The notes beneath the pieces were generated by a model. It did no database searches. It was not told where the DNA came from and was given only the letters and a program-made list of their open reading frames with translations. This document shows, piece after piece, positions 1-7,664 of a DNA stretch of 64,000 nucleotides. A program made the translations under genes and the position numbers. The stretch covers positions 496,001 through 560,000 of the forward strand of contig NZ_CP070480.1 of the NCBI RefSeq assembly GCF_016924835.1, given 5' to 3'. The DNA comes from Rothia sp. ZJ932. Lineage in GTDB: Bacteria > Actinomycetota > Actinomycetes > Actinomycetales > Micrococcaceae. Position 1 is the stretch's first letter, and the number at the start of each line of letters is the position of its first letter.

Positions 1-798
1 CCTGCTGATATGGCACCCGATGAGCTGACCGCTGAGACTGCTACCGAATTGATCGAAAAGGGTAAATCTGACGGTCGCGAGCTGGGTATCGACCCCGAAA
101 CCGGCCGCACCATTGTGGCACGTGACGGTCGCTTTGGCCCCTACGTCACCGAAATTATTCCCGAAATGAGTGAGGAAGAAATCCAGGTATGGATGGATGC
201 CCAGCCCACCGAGTACTACAAGAACGGTCGCGCCAAGCCAAAGAAGAAGCCCAAGGCAGTAAAACCGCGCACCGCATCACTCTTCAAGTCAATGGACTTG
301 GCAACAGTGAGCCTCGAAGACGCTCTGAAACTCATGACCTTACCGCGTGTACTGGGTATGGACACCGAAGGCACCGAAATTACCGCGCAGAACGGCCGCT
401 TCGGCCCTTACCTCAAGAAGGGCACTGATTCGCGCTCGCTGGAGAGCGAAGACCAGATTTTCTCGCTGACTCTTGAACAGGCACTGGAGATCTACTCCCA
501 GCCCAAGCAGCGCGGACGCGGAACCGCCAAGCCACCTCTGGCTGAGCTTGGTGTTGATCCGGTTTCTGAGAAGAAGATTGTGGTCAAGGACGGTCGTTTT
601 GGTCCCTACATTACGGACGGGGCTACTAATATTACTGTTCCCCGCAGTGAAACCATTGAGTCGCTGACTCACGAACGCGCTGTGGAACTGCTCGCTGAAA
701 AGCGCGCTAAAGGGCCGGTGAAACGCAAGACCGCGGCAAAGAAGACTACGGCAAAGAAACCTGCCGCTAAAAAGCCAGCAGCTAAGAAGACCTCGTAG
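1..798 (+). CDS. topA: DNA topoisomerase I, C-terminal part (partial)
   Basis: This is the 3' end of a gene that begins before the window; the frame is open from base 1. The protein relaxes negatively supercoiled DNA by cutting one strand. What is visible is the actinobacterial C-terminal region: three repeats around the motif GRFGPY (near residues 40, 130 and 200 of the visible part), separated by charged linkers. It ends in a lysine/alanine tail of repeated KKPAA/KKTTA units, typical of actinobacterial TopA and used for DNA binding and processivity. The catalytic tyrosine domain lies outside the window. No close downstream partner in the same operon is evident. Confidence 0.95.
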   Translation, partial: PADMAPDELTAETATELIEKGKSDGRELGIDPETGRTIVARDGRFGPYVTEIIPEMSEEEIQVWMDAQPTEYYKNGRAKPKKKPKAVKPRTASLFKSMDLATVSLEDALKLMTLPRVLGMDTEGTEITAQNGRFGPYLKKGTDSRSLESEDQIFSLTLEQALEIYSQPKQRGRGTAKPPLAELGVDPVSEKKIVVKDGRFGPYITDGATNITVPRSETIESLTHERAVELLAEKRAKGPVKRKTAAKKTTAKKPAAKKPAAKKTS

Positions 799-824
799 CT
801 TTCACGGGTAATCTCTAGCGTTTT

Positions 825-851
825 GCCCAGTGCCCAGTGCCCAGTGCTCAG
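825..851. repeat. 7-bp tandem repeat (GCCCAGT)
   Basis: Three perfect head-to-tail copies of GCCCAGT are followed by a fourth, imperfect copy, between topA and the next gene. It is a short tandem repeat that could vary in copy number. No function is evident; it lies about 60 bases before the ribosome binding site of the isomerase-family gene. Confidence 0.8.
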
Positions 852-913
852 GCGTCGAGTGTAGCGGGCAAACGTGGGGATTGAGCGATGACTGAAGATA
901 GGTGGAATACGTG

Positions 914-1723
914 ATGAGTAAGGACGCTGTACAGAACAAAATTCCTGTGGGGCTTTCGACCTCCTGCCTGTTCCCGCTGGGCGTGCCTGAAACCTTTCAG
1001 GCAGCCGTTGATTTAGGGTACGACAGTGTTGAGGTTATGATTACCGGCAATGCCCTGAGCCAGGAGCCTCAGGATCTGTTGGATCTTGTGCAGAAGCACC
1101 AGAAACCTATCTCAGCTATTCACGCACCCACCCTGTTACTGACCCAGCAGGTGTGGGGACGTGCCTGGAACAAAATGCAGATGGCAGCTAGGATGACGCG
1201 CGCCGTGGGAGCGGATGTCATTGTTGCCCATCCACCTTTCAGATGGCAAAAAACCTACGCTAAGAATTTTGTAGAGGGCGTGCGGGTAGTCTCTGAGCAA
1301 GAGGGCGTGAAGATCGCGGTAGAGAACATGTACCCCTGGTCGTTCAAGGGTAAATCTATAGAGATGTATGCCCCGCACTGGGATCCGACCCGTTTTGATT
1401 ATCAGTGGATGACCTGGGATTTCTCGCACGCGGCGGCTTCGGGGGCAGATTCGCTTGAGATGGTCAAAAAAATGGGTTCACGCTTGGGGCATGTTCACCT
1501 CACGGACGGCTCGGGCGACAAACTCATGGATGAACACCTAGTACCGGGGCACGGTAACCAGAAGGTGGCTGAAACCCTTAACTACTTACGCGATACCAAC
1601 TGGGACGGCACGGTAGTTGCAGAAGTCTCCACCGGAAAAACCGCTAACCTCGATCGTTGCTATGCAATCCTCACCGAAACCCTAGAATTCGCCCACCGAC
1701 ACCTCGGTAACTCCCAACCGTAA
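914..1723 (+). CDS. Sugar phosphate isomerase/epimerase family protein
   Basis: A 269-residue TIM-barrel protein of the AP-endonuclease-2/xylose isomerase-like fold. Expected metal ligands are visible: Glu in AVENMYPW, Asp and His in WDFSHA, and His in HVHLTD, followed by the GHGN loop. The substrate cannot be read from sequence; family members isomerise or epimerise sugars, and some are endonuclease IV-like. I chose the ATG at 914 because AGGTGG sits 8 bases upstream. A GTG at 902 in the same frame would overlap that ribosome binding site. proC follows 42 bases after the stop on the same strand and is probably cotranscribed. Confidence 0.82.
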   Translation: MSKDAVQNKIPVGLSTSCLFPLGVPETFQAAVDLGYDSVEVMITGNALSQEPQDLLDLVQKHQKPISAIHAPTLLLTQQVWGRAWNKMQMAARMTRAVGADVIVAHPPFRWQKTYAKNFVEGVRVVSEQEGVKIAVENMYPWSFKGKSIEMYAPHWDPTRFDYQWMTWDFSHAAASGADSLEMVKKMGSRLGHVHLTDGSGDKLMDEHLVPGHGNQKVAETLNYLRDTNWDGTVVAEVSTGKTANLDRCYAILTETLEFAHRHLGNSQP

Positions 1724-1765
1724 AGAAGCGGAATACAAGAGCTGAACTTGAAAGGAATTATCACT

Positions 1766-2599
1766 ATGTCACCTACCGTAGCTTTTTGCGGCACTGGCTC
1801 TATGAACGGCGCGATTCTGCGCGGATTGCTCGCCAGCGGTTTTGACCCCGCGCAGGTGCGTGCCACCACTCGCTCGCAAGAAAGCGCGTCCGCCCTTGCC
1901 ACTGAACTTGATGGCATTACCGTGCTGGCGGGTGAGAGCGTCGAGGACGCCAACGCCCGGGCGGTTGAGGGCGCGGACGTGGTGCTCTTGGGCGTCAAGC
2001 CCTACGGCATTGTAGAGCTTGCCCAGGAAATCTCGCCGCATCTGTCAGCGGATGCCGTGGTAATTTCTGTGGCTGCCGGCATTAATCTAGATGCTATGGA
2101 GCGCGCCCTTCCCACCGGTCAGCCGGCGGTTCGCTGTATGCCCAATACTCCCTCACAGGTGGGGCAGGGCGTGCTGGCTGTATCGTACGGTGCAACGGTG
2201 ACCGATGCCCAAGGCGAACTGGCGGCTGAGATTCTCAGCAGCGTGGGCCGTGTTATCGACGTTGCAGAAGATCAGATGGATGCGGTAGTGGCTGTCTCGG
2301 GTTCTGGCCCGGCATATGCCTACCTGCTGGCTGAAACCATGACTGCTGCCGGTGTGAAGCTGGGTCTTGATGAAAAAACCGCTCAGGAACTTGCCGCCGC
2401 CACCGTCTCTGGTGCCGGTGCCATGCTCGAGAAAAACCCCGATGCAGAGTCACTGCGTAAGGCGGTGATGAGCCCCAACGGCACCACAGAACGCGCCGTT
2501 TCAGCCTTCATCAACGGGGGTCAATTTGAGCTGACCGAAACAGCGATGAATGCCTGTGCTACCCGTTCGGCACAGATGACCGAAGAGTTCAGCAAGTAA
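1766..2599 (+). CDS. proC: Pyrroline-5-carboxylate reductase
   Basis: Catalyses the last step of proline synthesis, NAD(P)H-dependent reduction of pyrroline-5-carboxylate, in the cytoplasm. The N-terminus has the Rossmann motif GTGSMNGAILRG. The central region has MPNTPS, and the C-terminal dimer domain shows the signature region with SGSGPAY and SPNGTTE. The length of 277 residues is normal. The ATG at 1766 has AAAGGA nine bases upstream and starts right before the Rossmann strand; a TTG at 1748 is also in frame. A proline importer (putP) is encoded 27 kb away in the same window. Confidence 0.95.
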   Translation: MSPTVAFCGTGSMNGAILRGLLASGFDPAQVRATTRSQESASALATELDGITVLAGESVEDANARAVEGADVVLLGVKPYGIVELAQEISPHLSADAVVISVAAGINLDAMERALPTGQPAVRCMPNTPSQVGQGVLAVSYGATVTDAQGELAAEILSSVGRVIDVAEDQMDAVVAVSGSGPAYAYLLAETMTAAGVKLGLDEKTAQELAAATVSGAGAMLEKNPDAESLRKAVMSPNGTTERAVSAFINGGQFELTETAMNACATRSAQMTEEFSK

Positions 2600-2616
2600 C
2601 ACCACCCAATACCCCT

Positions 2617-2642
2617 GAGATCCTGTTATATAACAGGATCTC
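2617..2642. repeat. Perfect 26-bp palindrome between convergent genes
   Basis: A perfect inverted repeat with 13-base arms and no loop lies between the convergent proC and ktrA. The arms read GAGATCCTGTTAT and its complement. As RNA it forms a hairpin, but neither strand has a following T-run, so it is not a textbook intrinsic terminator. The second arm is partly repeated at 2650-2657 (AACAGGAT). It could be a terminator-like insulator or a protein site. Confidence 0.75.
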
Positions 2643-2681
2643 GACAAGAAAACAGGATTTCGGCGTTAAAGAAGAGGTGGG

Positions 2682-3353
2682 CTAGGGTCTCATTGCGAAT
2701 CGCTCGATCAAATCGACTTGACCCGAGACGATGAGCAGGTCGCGGGAGGTCACCTTAGTATCGGGGGTAGCGTAGGTGAAGTCTTCACCGGGGGACTTCA
2801 CACCCACCACTGAAACACCGTACTTTGAGCGGACGTTCGACTCGGCAAGGGTGAACCCCTGAGTTTCTTTGGGCGGATGCATTTTGACGATGGCAAAATC
2901 GTCGTCGAATTCGATGTAATCCAGCAGGCGTCCGGAGACCAGGTGCGCGGCGCGTTTGCCCGCATCTGCCTCGGGGAATATAACGTGGTGGGCGCCAATG
3001 CGCGAAAGAATCTTACCGTGTGAAGGTGTAATAGCTTTTGCCCAGATACGTTCGATACCCAGATCCACCAGATTGGCTGTGATCAGCACTGACGCCTCTA
3101 CTGAGGTGCCCACACCCACCACCGCTGAGGTGAAGTCAGCGGCACCCAACTGACGCAGCGCATCAATGTCGGTGGCGTCCGCCTCGACAACGTGAGTGAG
3201 CAAACCCGCCCACTTCTGCACGAGCACGGGATCTTTTTCAATGGCGAGCACTTCTTTATTCTGGGCGCGTAGCTGGGCGGCGGTGGCGGTGCCAAAGCGT
3301 CCTAAACCAATGACAAGTACGGGGGCGTTGTGGTCGATGCGAGTATCAGCCAA
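2682..3353 (-). CDS. ktrA: Potassium uptake regulatory subunit, TrkA/KtrA family
   Basis: A 223-residue cytoplasmic RCK protein that gates the KtrB channel in response to nucleotide. It has an N-terminal Rossmann domain with the motif VIGLGRFGTATA and the acidic ligand-binding strand end (AIEKD), followed by a C-terminal TrkA-C domain. I placed the start at the TTG at 3353. It overlaps the last 8 bases of ktrB and leaves the Rossmann motif about 12 residues in. A longer in-frame extension to 3443 would run deep into ktrB and adds a proline-rich stretch unlike the family. The overlap points to translational coupling with ktrB. Confidence 0.9.
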   Translation of the reverse strand: MADTRIDHNAPVLVIGLGRFGTATAAQLRAQNKEVLAIEKDPVLVQKWAGLLTHVVEADATDIDALRQLGAADFTSAVVGVGTSVEASVLITANLVDLGIERIWAKAITPSHGKILSRIGAHHVIFPEADAGKRAAHLVSGRLLDYIEFDDDFAIVKMHPPKETQGFTLAESNVRSKYGVSVVGVKSPGEDFTYATPDTKVTSRDLLIVSGQVDLIERFAMRP

Positions 3354-4740
3354 TGATGGGCCTTTCTTCGGGGTACTTGTAGAGTCGGCGGCGTGAACGC
3401 AGGGCGAGACCGGTGGCAACGGTGTTGGTGCCGATGCGTCCAACGAACATGAGCAGGGCGAGGATGTAGGTTCCGGCAGGTGGTAGTTCGGCGGAGAGTC
3501 CTACTGAGAGTCCGCAGGTTGCGTAGGCGGAGATTACTTCAAACAGTACCCTGTCAAAGGACTCATCGGTGATATAGACCAGAGCCGCGCACCCTAAGAA
3601 GATGAAAAGTGTACTCATCGAGATGACTGAGATGGCGATGCGAAGTACCGAATCGGGGATGGTGCGGGTAAAGGCGATAACGTGCTGGTCGCCGCGTGCT
3701 TCGGCGAGGATTGCTAGAAGTACCACGCAGAAGGTGGTGATTTTGACGCCGCCTGCGGTGGATGCGCTACCGCCGCCGATGAACATGAGTACGTCGGTCA
3801 GTAGCAGGGTAATGGGGTTTATCTGCGACATATCTACCAGATTGAAACCGCCAGAGCGGGTCATCATTGAGGCGAAGAAGGCGTGCAGAGTTTTGTCCCC
3901 GATATTTTCGGCTCCAATGGTGGCGGGGTTATTCCACTCAAAAAAACCCCAGGCGAACATGCCCACAAAGAGTAGGGATGTTGTACCAATCAGAGTGAGT
4001 TTGGTGGTGAGGTTCCAGAGCTTGAAATGCCAGAGATTGCGCTGGAGGGTCAGAATAACGGGAAAGCCCAGCGCGCCCACAAACACGCCTAAACAGAGGG
4101 GGAGCAGAATCCACAGGTCGTGGCCGTAGGGCACAATGCCGTCGGTGTGCGGGGTAAAGCCGGCGTTATTGAAGGCTGAGACTGCGTAGAAGATTCCGTG
4201 CCACACTCCCTCCCAGAAGCTCTCGCCCAGTAACCAAAAACGCGGGGTGAGGATAACGGCGATAGTGGCTTCTAGTGAAATGGAGGTGACCGCTACGGTG
4301 CGCAGAATGGAGCCAACTTCTCCCAGGCGTCCGATGTTCATTGCCTCTTGGGCAATCATTTTTGAACGCAGACCCATTTTGCGACCCACTGCTATCGCTA
4401 GCAGGGAGGTCATTGTGAGGGTTCCGAGACCACCCACTTGGAAGGCGAGCAGAATCATGAGCTGCCCGAAGAAAGACCATTGTACGCCGGTTGGTACGGT
4501 CGTGAGACCGGTGACGGTGACGGCGCTGGTGGCGGTAAAGACCGCGTGGTGAAACTCTATAGACTGCCCGTTGCGGGAAGCGAGGGGGGTGTAGAGCATA
4601 AGGGAGAAGAAAATGATGACCAGCAGGAAGGCTGAGATTGCAACGCGGGAGGGGGAAGACCCTACCGTTCTATCAATGAGGGTGCGAATTTTATCGGGCA
4701 GGGTAGGGGCAGAGCTGGTCGCAAGGTTCTTGATGCCCAT
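3346..4740 (-). CDS. ktrB: Potassium uptake transmembrane subunit, TrkH/KtrB family
   Basis: A 464-residue membrane protein forming the potassium-conducting pore. Four pore loops typical of the Trk/Ktr/HKT family can be picked out by their selectivity glycines: VTVTGLTT, NNAGFTPH, TRSGGFNL and ATCGLSVG. The hydrophobic helices between them fit the four M1-P-M2 repeats. The ATG at 4740 is preceded by a strong ribosome binding site (GGAGGT). It forms an operon with ktrA, which it overlaps, and is divergent from the acuC-like gene across 143 bases. Confidence 0.93.
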   Translation of the reverse strand: MGIKNLATSSAPTLPDKIRTLIDRTVGSSPSRVAISAFLLVIIFFSLMLYTPLASRNGQSIEFHHAVFTATSAVTVTGLTTVPTGVQWSFFGQLMILLAFQVGGLGTLTMTSLLAIAVGRKMGLRSKMIAQEAMNIGRLGEVGSILRTVAVTSISLEATIAVILTPRFWLLGESFWEGVWHGIFYAVSAFNNAGFTPHTDGIVPYGHDLWILLPLCLGVFVGALGFPVILTLQRNLWHFKLWNLTTKLTLIGTTSLLFVGMFAWGFFEWNNPATIGAENIGDKTLHAFFASMMTRSGGFNLVDMSQINPITLLLTDVLMFIGGGSASTAGGVKITTFCVVLLAILAEARGDQHVIAFTRTIPDSVLRIAISVISMSTLFIFLGCAALVYITDESFDRVLFEVISAYATCGLSVGLSAELPPAGTYILALLMFVGRIGTNTVATGLALRSRRRLYKYPEERPIIG

Positions 4741-4883
4741 TGCACCTCCTTCACGAAAATATGTAAGGGGTACGTTTTTGTATTGCAGCCCGTCAAGTCA
4801 TATTAGTGCGATTTACTGGGTAGAAATGCTTTAACGTGGTCTAATTAGGTTGTGACGGTAATTACTTTAGAAGGTGGGGTGCT

Positions 4884-6077
4884 ATGAGCCTGACCCCTGT
4901 TCCCACTACGGTGATGTGGGATGCTGCGATGACAGCCTACTACTTTGGCGACTACCACCCCATGAACCCCTCGCGTTTGGACGCTACGGCGCGTCTTGCT
5001 CGTGATCTTGGCATCTTCGATTTGCCTCAGGTGGATATCGAAATTCCTGAGGTTGCTAGCGATCGGCAGCTAGAACTGGCGCATTCGCCGTCTTTTATTG
5101 ACGCGGTGAAAAGGGTCAGTGAAGACCCCACCTTGCACTTGCCCGAATGCGGCCTGGGCACGGAAGACACTCCGGCATACGAGGGCATTCATGACGCGTC
5201 CGCTCGTCTTGCTGGGGGCAGCTACCGGGCTGCTGATCTGATTCTTGCGGGAAAGCTTCACATCGTGAACTTTGGTGGCGGTATGCACCATGCCTCACGG
5301 GATAAAGCGAGTGGTTTTTGCGTGTATAACGATTGCGCGGTTGCTATTGCCCGCCTGTTAGAGCAGGGCGTCAAACGTGTTGCCTACATTGATGTGGATG
5401 CTCACCACGGTGATGGTACCCAGAGTATTTTTTGGGATGATCCTCGGGTGATGACCGTGTCGATGCATGAGACAGGAATGACCCTGTTTCCCGGCACCGG
5501 TTTTGCTAATGAGGTGGGCCCTGACGGTCTAGCATCGGGTACCAGCGTGAATGTTGCCCTGCCTGCAGATGCCGGTGACTCGGGTTGGCTGAGAACCTTC
5601 AATGCCGCGGTGGAGCCGCTGGTTCGGGAGTTCCGCCCTGAGACCATTGTTAGCCAGCACGGGTGCGATTCGCATTTTCGTGACGATATGTCGCACCTGA
5701 AAATTTCAGTGGACGCGCAACGGCAGGTTGCCATGATGGTGTCGGCGCTGGCTCATGAGCTGTGCGAAGACCGTTGGATTGCAACTGGCGGTGGGGGCTA
5801 TAACCTTTACGATGTGGTGCCCCGTTCGTGGACGCATCTGATGGCGGTGGTTGCCGGTAATCCGTTGCCGGTGGATACTCCGGTTCCTGGGCGCTGGCAA
5901 CAGTACATGTTGGCTAAGTACGGGACGCAGGTGCCTGCGTTGATGGGCGATGAGGTCGATTTGTGGTGGAGTAACTGGGAGCTGGGTTTCGACCCGGCAG
6001 ATCCGGTGGATCGCACCATTATGGCAACCCGTAAAGAGGTGTTCCCGCACTGGGGCCTTGACCCCTGGTATGACTAA
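4884..6077 (+). CDS. acuC: Acetoin utilisation protein AcuC / class I-type deacetylase
   Basis: A 397-residue zinc-dependent deacetylase of the histone deacetylase/AcuC superfamily. AcuC homologues remove acetyl groups from acetyl-CoA synthetase lysines. Active-site features are visible: GMHHAS with paired histidines, DVDAHHGDGTQ with zinc-binding Asp/His, SQHGCDSH, and GGGGYN near the end. AGGTGGGG lies just upstream of the ATG. The actual substrate is inferred from family only; no acs or acetoin genes lie next to it. Confidence 0.88.
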   Translation: MSLTPVPTTVMWDAAMTAYYFGDYHPMNPSRLDATARLARDLGIFDLPQVDIEIPEVASDRQLELAHSPSFIDAVKRVSEDPTLHLPECGLGTEDTPAYEGIHDASARLAGGSYRAADLILAGKLHIVNFGGGMHHASRDKASGFCVYNDCAVAIARLLEQGVKRVAYIDVDAHHGDGTQSIFWDDPRVMTVSMHETGMTLFPGTGFANEVGPDGLASGTSVNVALPADAGDSGWLRTFNAAVEPLVREFRPETIVSQHGCDSHFRDDMSHLKISVDAQRQVAMMVSALAHELCEDRWIATGGGGYNLYDVVPRSWTHLMAVVAGNPLPVDTPVPGRWQQYMLAKYGTQVPALMGDEVDLWWSNWELGFDPADPVDRTIMATRKEVFPHWGLDPWYD

Positions 6078-6177
6078 AAAATTGTGGTAGTGCGCTGCCG
6101 GCCTGTTACTCAATAACCGAGATGGGCATATATTGATTAGTCGTTATATGTACTGGTGAGCTTTACATTATGGGGGT

Positions 6178-6195
6178 CTTATCAAGGCTGATAAG
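6178..6195. promoter_or_regulatory. Perfect inverted repeat upstream of the ArsR-type gene
   Basis: CTTATCA and TGATAAG form 7-base arms around a 4-base centre. It lies in the AT-rich 249-base gap before the ArsR-type regulator, about 130 bases from its start. An operator is one explanation; no protein can be assigned. Confidence 0.35.
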
Positions 6196-6326
6196 GTCTG
6201 CCGTTGTATTGTGCAGATGGGGAGAAAGCCTCTACCGGTTGCAGAGTGTGCATAAGTTTTTCTAATTTAGGTTTATCCTGTGGTGTTGATTTATATACGT
6301 GAGCGCATATATGTAAGATTGTGAGC

Positions 6327-7628
6327 ATGATTGATGACGTATTTGCTGTTATCGCTGACCCCACGCGACGACAAATTCTGCGTGTTCTAGCCAGCGGCGA
6401 AACCCCCGTCGGCACACTGGTTGAAGAACTCGGAGTCAGCCAACCTACAGTTTCTAAGCACCTGAAAGTGTTGCGTACTGCAGGTTTGGTGACTACCCGC
6501 GCACAGGGGCAAAAGCGTCTTTATTCCTTAACCCCCGAACCGCTGTCGAAGGTGACACTGTGGATCGAGACTCTTAATAAAATCGCCGGTCGCACTCCCG
6601 GCTCTTTTGCGGGTGCCGAAGCCACTCATGCTGTGGCACCCGGCGTGGTATCGCTGGCAGCCTCTGAAGCTCGGTCCGGGGCAGAAGACGAGAAAACGCA
6701 GTCTCCTCAGCCCCAAGAGCAGGCGGAGACCTCCGTTGAAGAAACCGAGCCGATGTTTGAAGACGCTGATGCGAGCGCAGACCAGGACGCCGCAACGGTA
6801 GAGCAGGGTAGAGAGGGTGCTGATACTGCTGGTGAAGAAAACCAAGCTGTGCTCGCGCAGACGCAGGTTGAGTCGGCACCTGACCCAGAGATCAGTGTCG
6901 AAAAGGGTGAAGCATCAACTGATCCTGCAACTGTACCGCAGGTAGGCGAACTGGACGAGGACGTGATTTCATCGGTTGCGGAGAACATTGCGGAGTCCCT
7001 CACAAGCGCTGAACAAATAGAAACCACTGATCAGCCTGTAAGCAAGAGCGTAGAACCGGGGGAGACCGAGCCATCTCAGGGCGCGGTCTATTTCTCACCG
7101 CTGACACCTTTTACTCCTGTTCCCGTTAAAGCTGCTGATGATGCACTGGCTGCCGATAGTGGTGAGTGGGTTGAGGAACAAGCTGACATGCCCAGCCCGG
7201 AGGAGGCTCCTGCAACGCTTGCTCCGCGTCAGCTAACGCAGGAGGGTGAGACGAAGGCAACCGCACCCCAGTATGACCAGTACCGGGGTAAAACTGTGCA
7301 GCACGATTCTACTCTGACCGGTAGTGCGAGGCATGATGCTAGTCAGTCTTCCGATGGCTCACTCGATGATGAATTGGCTTCTGAAGCCGAGGCTGATCTC
7401 TACAATGTAGGTGCTCTGCGTCAGTCTATTGCTCCTGCAGATGATTCGCTCACTGTCGTTTCGCGCGATGACGGGGGTGTCGAATCAGTACCTCAGGTGG
7501 CAGAAGCGACAGAAAACCCCGAGACCCCTGATGATTTTGTCCCCGACTACGAGGTTATCACGCCCGATGATGAACCTAAGGGATTGTTGAGCGCCTTCAG
7601 TCGTCTGCGTCGTCGCCGTTCGCGCTAA
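6327..7628 (+). CDS. ArsR-type HTH protein with long disordered acidic tail
   Basis: Residues 1 to about 75 are a winged helix-turn-helix of the ArsR/SmtB type (IADPTRRQILRVL, then the recognition helix VSQPTVSKHLKVL), so DNA binding is likely. I see no cysteine metal site in this domain. The remaining 355 or so residues are low-complexity, rich in Glu, Asp, Ala, Pro and Thr, and probably disordered. The protein ends in a basic cluster (SRLRRRRSR). Usual family members are about 100-120 residues, so the tail is exceptional. The ATG at 6327 is preferred; a GTG at 6321 is also possible. A GntR-type gene with a similar tail follows 36 bases downstream, suggesting an operon. Confidence 0.8.
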   Translation: MIDDVFAVIADPTRRQILRVLASGETPVGTLVEELGVSQPTVSKHLKVLRTAGLVTTRAQGQKRLYSLTPEPLSKVTLWIETLNKIAGRTPGSFAGAEATHAVAPGVVSLAASEARSGAEDEKTQSPQPQEQAETSVEETEPMFEDADASADQDAATVEQGREGADTAGEENQAVLAQTQVESAPDPEISVEKGEASTDPATVPQVGELDEDVISSVAENIAESLTSAEQIETTDQPVSKSVEPGETEPSQGAVYFSPLTPFTPVPVKAADDALAADSGEWVEEQADMPSPEEAPATLAPRQLTQEGETKATAPQYDQYRGKTVQHDSTLTGSARHDASQSSDGSLDDELASEAEADLYNVGALRQSIAPADDSLTVVSRDDGGVESVPQVAEATENPETPDDFVPDYEVITPDDEPKGLLSAFSRLRRRRSR

Positions 7629-7664
7629 ATCATTTTCTACTCAATTTTCTAGAAGAAATAAGTT

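Noticed and set aside
5706-6113. 135-codon frame antisense to acuC
   Set aside because: Antisense shadow of a strongly supported gene, with a His/Arg-rich product typical of such shadows.
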